Both the position numbers and the translations under genes were made by a program. Below, piece by piece: positions 5,659-7,201 of a stretch of 7,201 nucleotides of DNA (its first letter is position 1; the number at the start of each line of letters is the position of its first letter). Source of the stretch: Bryobacterales bacterium. Its GTDB lineage: Bacteria > Acidobacteriota > Terriglobia > Bryobacterales > Bryobacteraceae. Under the pieces are notes generated by a model, which saw only the letters and a list, made by a program, of their open reading frames with translations, had not been told where the DNA came from and did not search any database. Where the stretch lies: contig PLRZ01000134.1 in the NCBI GenBank assembly GCA_003164075.1, positions 12,246-19,446 of the forward strand, read 5' to 3'.

Positions 5659-6990
5659 CTACCCCGGCAGCCGCATGCGCGCTATGCATCCGGGACCGTC
5701 GGTGCGATTCTCCAAAGTAAGCGCGCCGCCGTGGCCTTCCGCGATCTGCCGGCTCAGCACCAGCCCGATGCCCGAACCTCCCGGCTTGGTGGTGAAGAAC
5801 GGCACGAACAGGTTGGCGGTGCTGGAGAGGCCCACGCCTTCGTCCTTCACCCAAATCTCCAGCATGGCGCCATCGCGCCGCCAGCCGATCTCCACCGCGC
5901 CGCCGGTAGTCAATGAGGCGTCGGCCGCATTGCGCAGCAGGTTGATCAACACCTGCTCCAGTTGATCGGGATCGCCCTGCACCGTCAGTGGCGGGCCAGC
6001 CTCGATTTTCACCGCCAGGCGCGTTTCGAAACTCACCGCCCGCCCTACCGTGGCCGCCACTTCGAGCGGCTGCAACTGCGGGCGCGGCAAGCGCGCCAGG
6101 CGTGCGTACGCACCGATGAAACGGCTCAGACTCTCCGACCGGCTGGTGATGACCGAAAGACCGCGGCGCATGTCGTCGCGCCAATCGTCGGGGAGATTCT
6201 CGCGCGCCACGATGCTGGCCAGGCTTCCGGCGATGGACTTGATGGGCGTCAGCGAATTATTGAGCTCATGGCCCAGCACGCGCACCAGCCTCTGCCAGGC
6301 TTGCAATTCCTGCTCGCTGAGGGCCCGCGTGAGATCGGAAATCACCACCAGATGGAGAGGCAAACCGCGCTCGCGAATTCTCGTGCGGCGCACTCCGAAG
6401 CGGCCCGCCCCGCCGGGGAACGAGGCCTGCAAGGTGCTCTGCTCGGGACCGTCGAGACAGGCTTCCAAGCCGATCTCCTGCGCCGTCTGCCCCAGCAACT
6501 TCTCGGGTTGCGCGGCCAGTAGCCGTTCCGCCGCGCGATTCACCAGGCGGAGCCGCTGGTGCTCGTCGAAAGCGAAAATGGCCACGTCGATTTCGCGCAT
6601 CACCGTGCGCAGCAGAGTGGTGGCCTCCATGGCGCCCAGGCGCTGTTCGCGCAGGGTGCTGCCCAGAGTATTCACCTCGCGCATCACTTCGCCCAGGGCG
6701 TCGTCGGGTTTGGGCGAACGGCCGCGCACCGAGTAATCGCCTTCCCGCAGGGCACCCAGCAGGTTACTGAGGGTTTGCAGCGGGAAGACCACGCGTTCCC
6801 GCACCGCCATGGCGAAGCCCAACCAGGCGCATACAATAATGGTAGTGAACGTCAGCTCGTAGCGCAGCGAAGATCCGCTGCTCCACAGCAGATAGATGGC
6901 CGTGGCCGATCCGGGCAGGCCCGCCAGGAACGCCAGCAACACCACGCGGCCTTCGTGGCTGATGCGTGCGGGTTTGTTGGTGGGGGGCAC
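5659..6990 (-). CDS. NtrY-like sensor histidine kinase (443 aa, GTG start)
   Basis: A membrane histidine kinase that should autophosphorylate and pass phosphate to the response regulator encoded just upstream. Two membrane helices (about 15-36 and 46-63) are joined by only about nine residues, so there is almost no external sensor. A HAMP-like linker (64-116) and a PAS-like domain (about 122-215, with IFAFDEHQRLRLVNRAAERLL) follow. The H box is VLGHELNNSLTPIKS with H241 as the phosphorylated residue; HELNN is typical of the NtrY/NtrB type. The ATPase domain has the N box INLLRNAAD (N354), G1 DEGVG (383-387), F box FVPFFTTKPGG and G2 GSGIGL (405-410). All catalytic motifs are intact. It is shorter than classical NtrY proteins, which have a large external part. 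The start is GTG at 6990, 7 bp after the regulator's stop, so translation is probably coupled. The PAS domain is the likely sensing part; the signal is unknown. Confidence 0.92.
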   Translation of the reverse strand: MPPTNKPARISHEGRVVLLAFLAGLPGSATAIYLLWSSGSSLRYELTFTTIIVCAWLGFAMAVRERVVFPLQTLSNLLGALREGDYSVRGRSPKPDDALGEVMREVNTLGSTLREQRLGAMEATTLLRTVMREIDVAIFAFDEHQRLRLVNRAAERLLAAQPEKLLGQTAQEIGLEACLDGPEQSTLQASFPGGAGRFGVRRTRIRERGLPLHLVVISDLTRALSEQELQAWQRLVRVLGHELNNSLTPIKSIAGSLASIVARENLPDDWRDDMRRGLSVITSRSESLSRFIGAYARLARLPRPQLQPLEVAATVGRAVSFETRLAVKIEAGPPLTVQGDPDQLEQVLINLLRNAADASLTTGGAVEIGWRRDGAMLEIWVKDEGVGLSSTANLFVPFFTTKPGGSGIGLVLSRQIAEGHGGALTLENRTDGPGCIARMRLPG

Positions 6991-6997
6991 CGTCGTC

Positions 6998-7201
6998 TCA
7001 GAGACCGTATCGTTGCAGCCGCCGGTAGAGAGCGCTGCGGCTCAATCCCAGGGCGTTGGCGGCGTGGCTCACGTTGCCGTTGAACCGCGCCAGGGCTTTC
7101 TTGATGAGCAGCGCCTCCACGTCTTCCAGGCTCATTTCTTCCAGGCGCGGCGGACCTTCGCGGCCGGCGCGAAGTCCCAGGTCGGCGGCCCGTATGGTGT
7201 C
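6998..7201 (-). CDS. NtrC-family response regulator, C-terminal 67 residues
   Basis: The minus strand is open from the window edge, beginning exactly on a codon boundary, to TGA at 6998-7000. The visible part begins DTIRAADLGL, which fits the helical linker after an AAA+ domain, runs through LEEMSLEDVEALLIKKAL, and ends in a Fis-type helix-turn-helix, NVSHAANALGLSRSALYRRL followed by QRYGL at the very C-terminus. Such a tail is typical of NtrC/NtrX-type regulators. Most of these also have a receiver domain and a sigma-54-activating AAA+ domain, but those parts lie outside the window and cannot be checked. The stop is 7 bp upstream of the kinase start, so the pair forms one operon in the order regulator then kinase. 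Confidence 0.88.
   Translation of the reverse strand, partial: DTIRAADLGLRAGREGPPRLEEMSLEDVEALLIKKALARFNGNVSHAANALGLSRSALYRRLQRYGL

Noticed and set aside
5464..5916. Plus-strand frame of 150 codons containing NPLPHGRGSV
   Set aside because: It starts in the MITE-like repeat and runs antisense into the kinase gene. The NPLPHGRGSV peptide is just a translation of the repeat core.

Overview
The window looks like chromosomal DNA from a GC-rich Gram-negative soil bacterium, most probably an Acidobacteriota member of the Solibacter/Bryobacter kind. The inference rests on three things: a regulator that fuses a winged-helix DNA-binding domain to one membrane helix and a TolB-like PD40 propeller, an architecture greatly expanded in that phylum; the exported GH13/GH31 glucan hydrolases; and an intergenic repeat whose core (CTCCCTCACGGTCGCGG) I recall from such genomes. 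No marker gene is present, so the phylum is inferred.

Layout. Left part (1-2970, minus strand): an exported family-31 alpha-glucosidase (526-2970) lies upstream of the start of a second exported glucan hydrolase (1-286, cut by the window edge) whose PPNWWV segment marks the N-terminal domain of a neopullulanase/cyclomaltodextrinase-type GH13 enzyme. The 239-bp gap between them holds a direct repeat with an 11-bp period and a weak promoter candidate. Middle (2971-5386): a 232-bp intergenic region with a 22-bp dyad and a direct repeat separates the glucosidase from the divergent membrane-anchored regulator (3203-5386, plus). Right (5659-7201, minus): the last 67 codons of an NtrC-type response regulator (Fis-type helix-turn-helix) are followed 7 bp later by an NtrY-like histidine kinase that starts at GTG. 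The regulator and the kinase converge on a 272-bp gap (5387-5658).

That convergent gap holds the most unusual structure: a 129-bp MITE-like element (5470-5598) with 18-bp terminal inverted repeats (17 of 18 matching), a perfect 10-bp internal stem, and a perfect 6-bp direct repeat GTGAAG directly abutting both ends, as a target-site duplication would.

How the genes may work together: the two hydrolases would break alpha-glucans (starch or maltodextrin type) into glucose outside the cytoplasm. The divergent one-component regulator is positioned to control them and itself, with its propeller outside the cytoplasmic membrane and its DNA-binding domain inside. The two-component pair at the right is a separate transcription unit with an unknown signal. 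Substrate, regulatory link and signal are inferences. I saw no tRNA, rRNA, CRISPR array or transposase gene.
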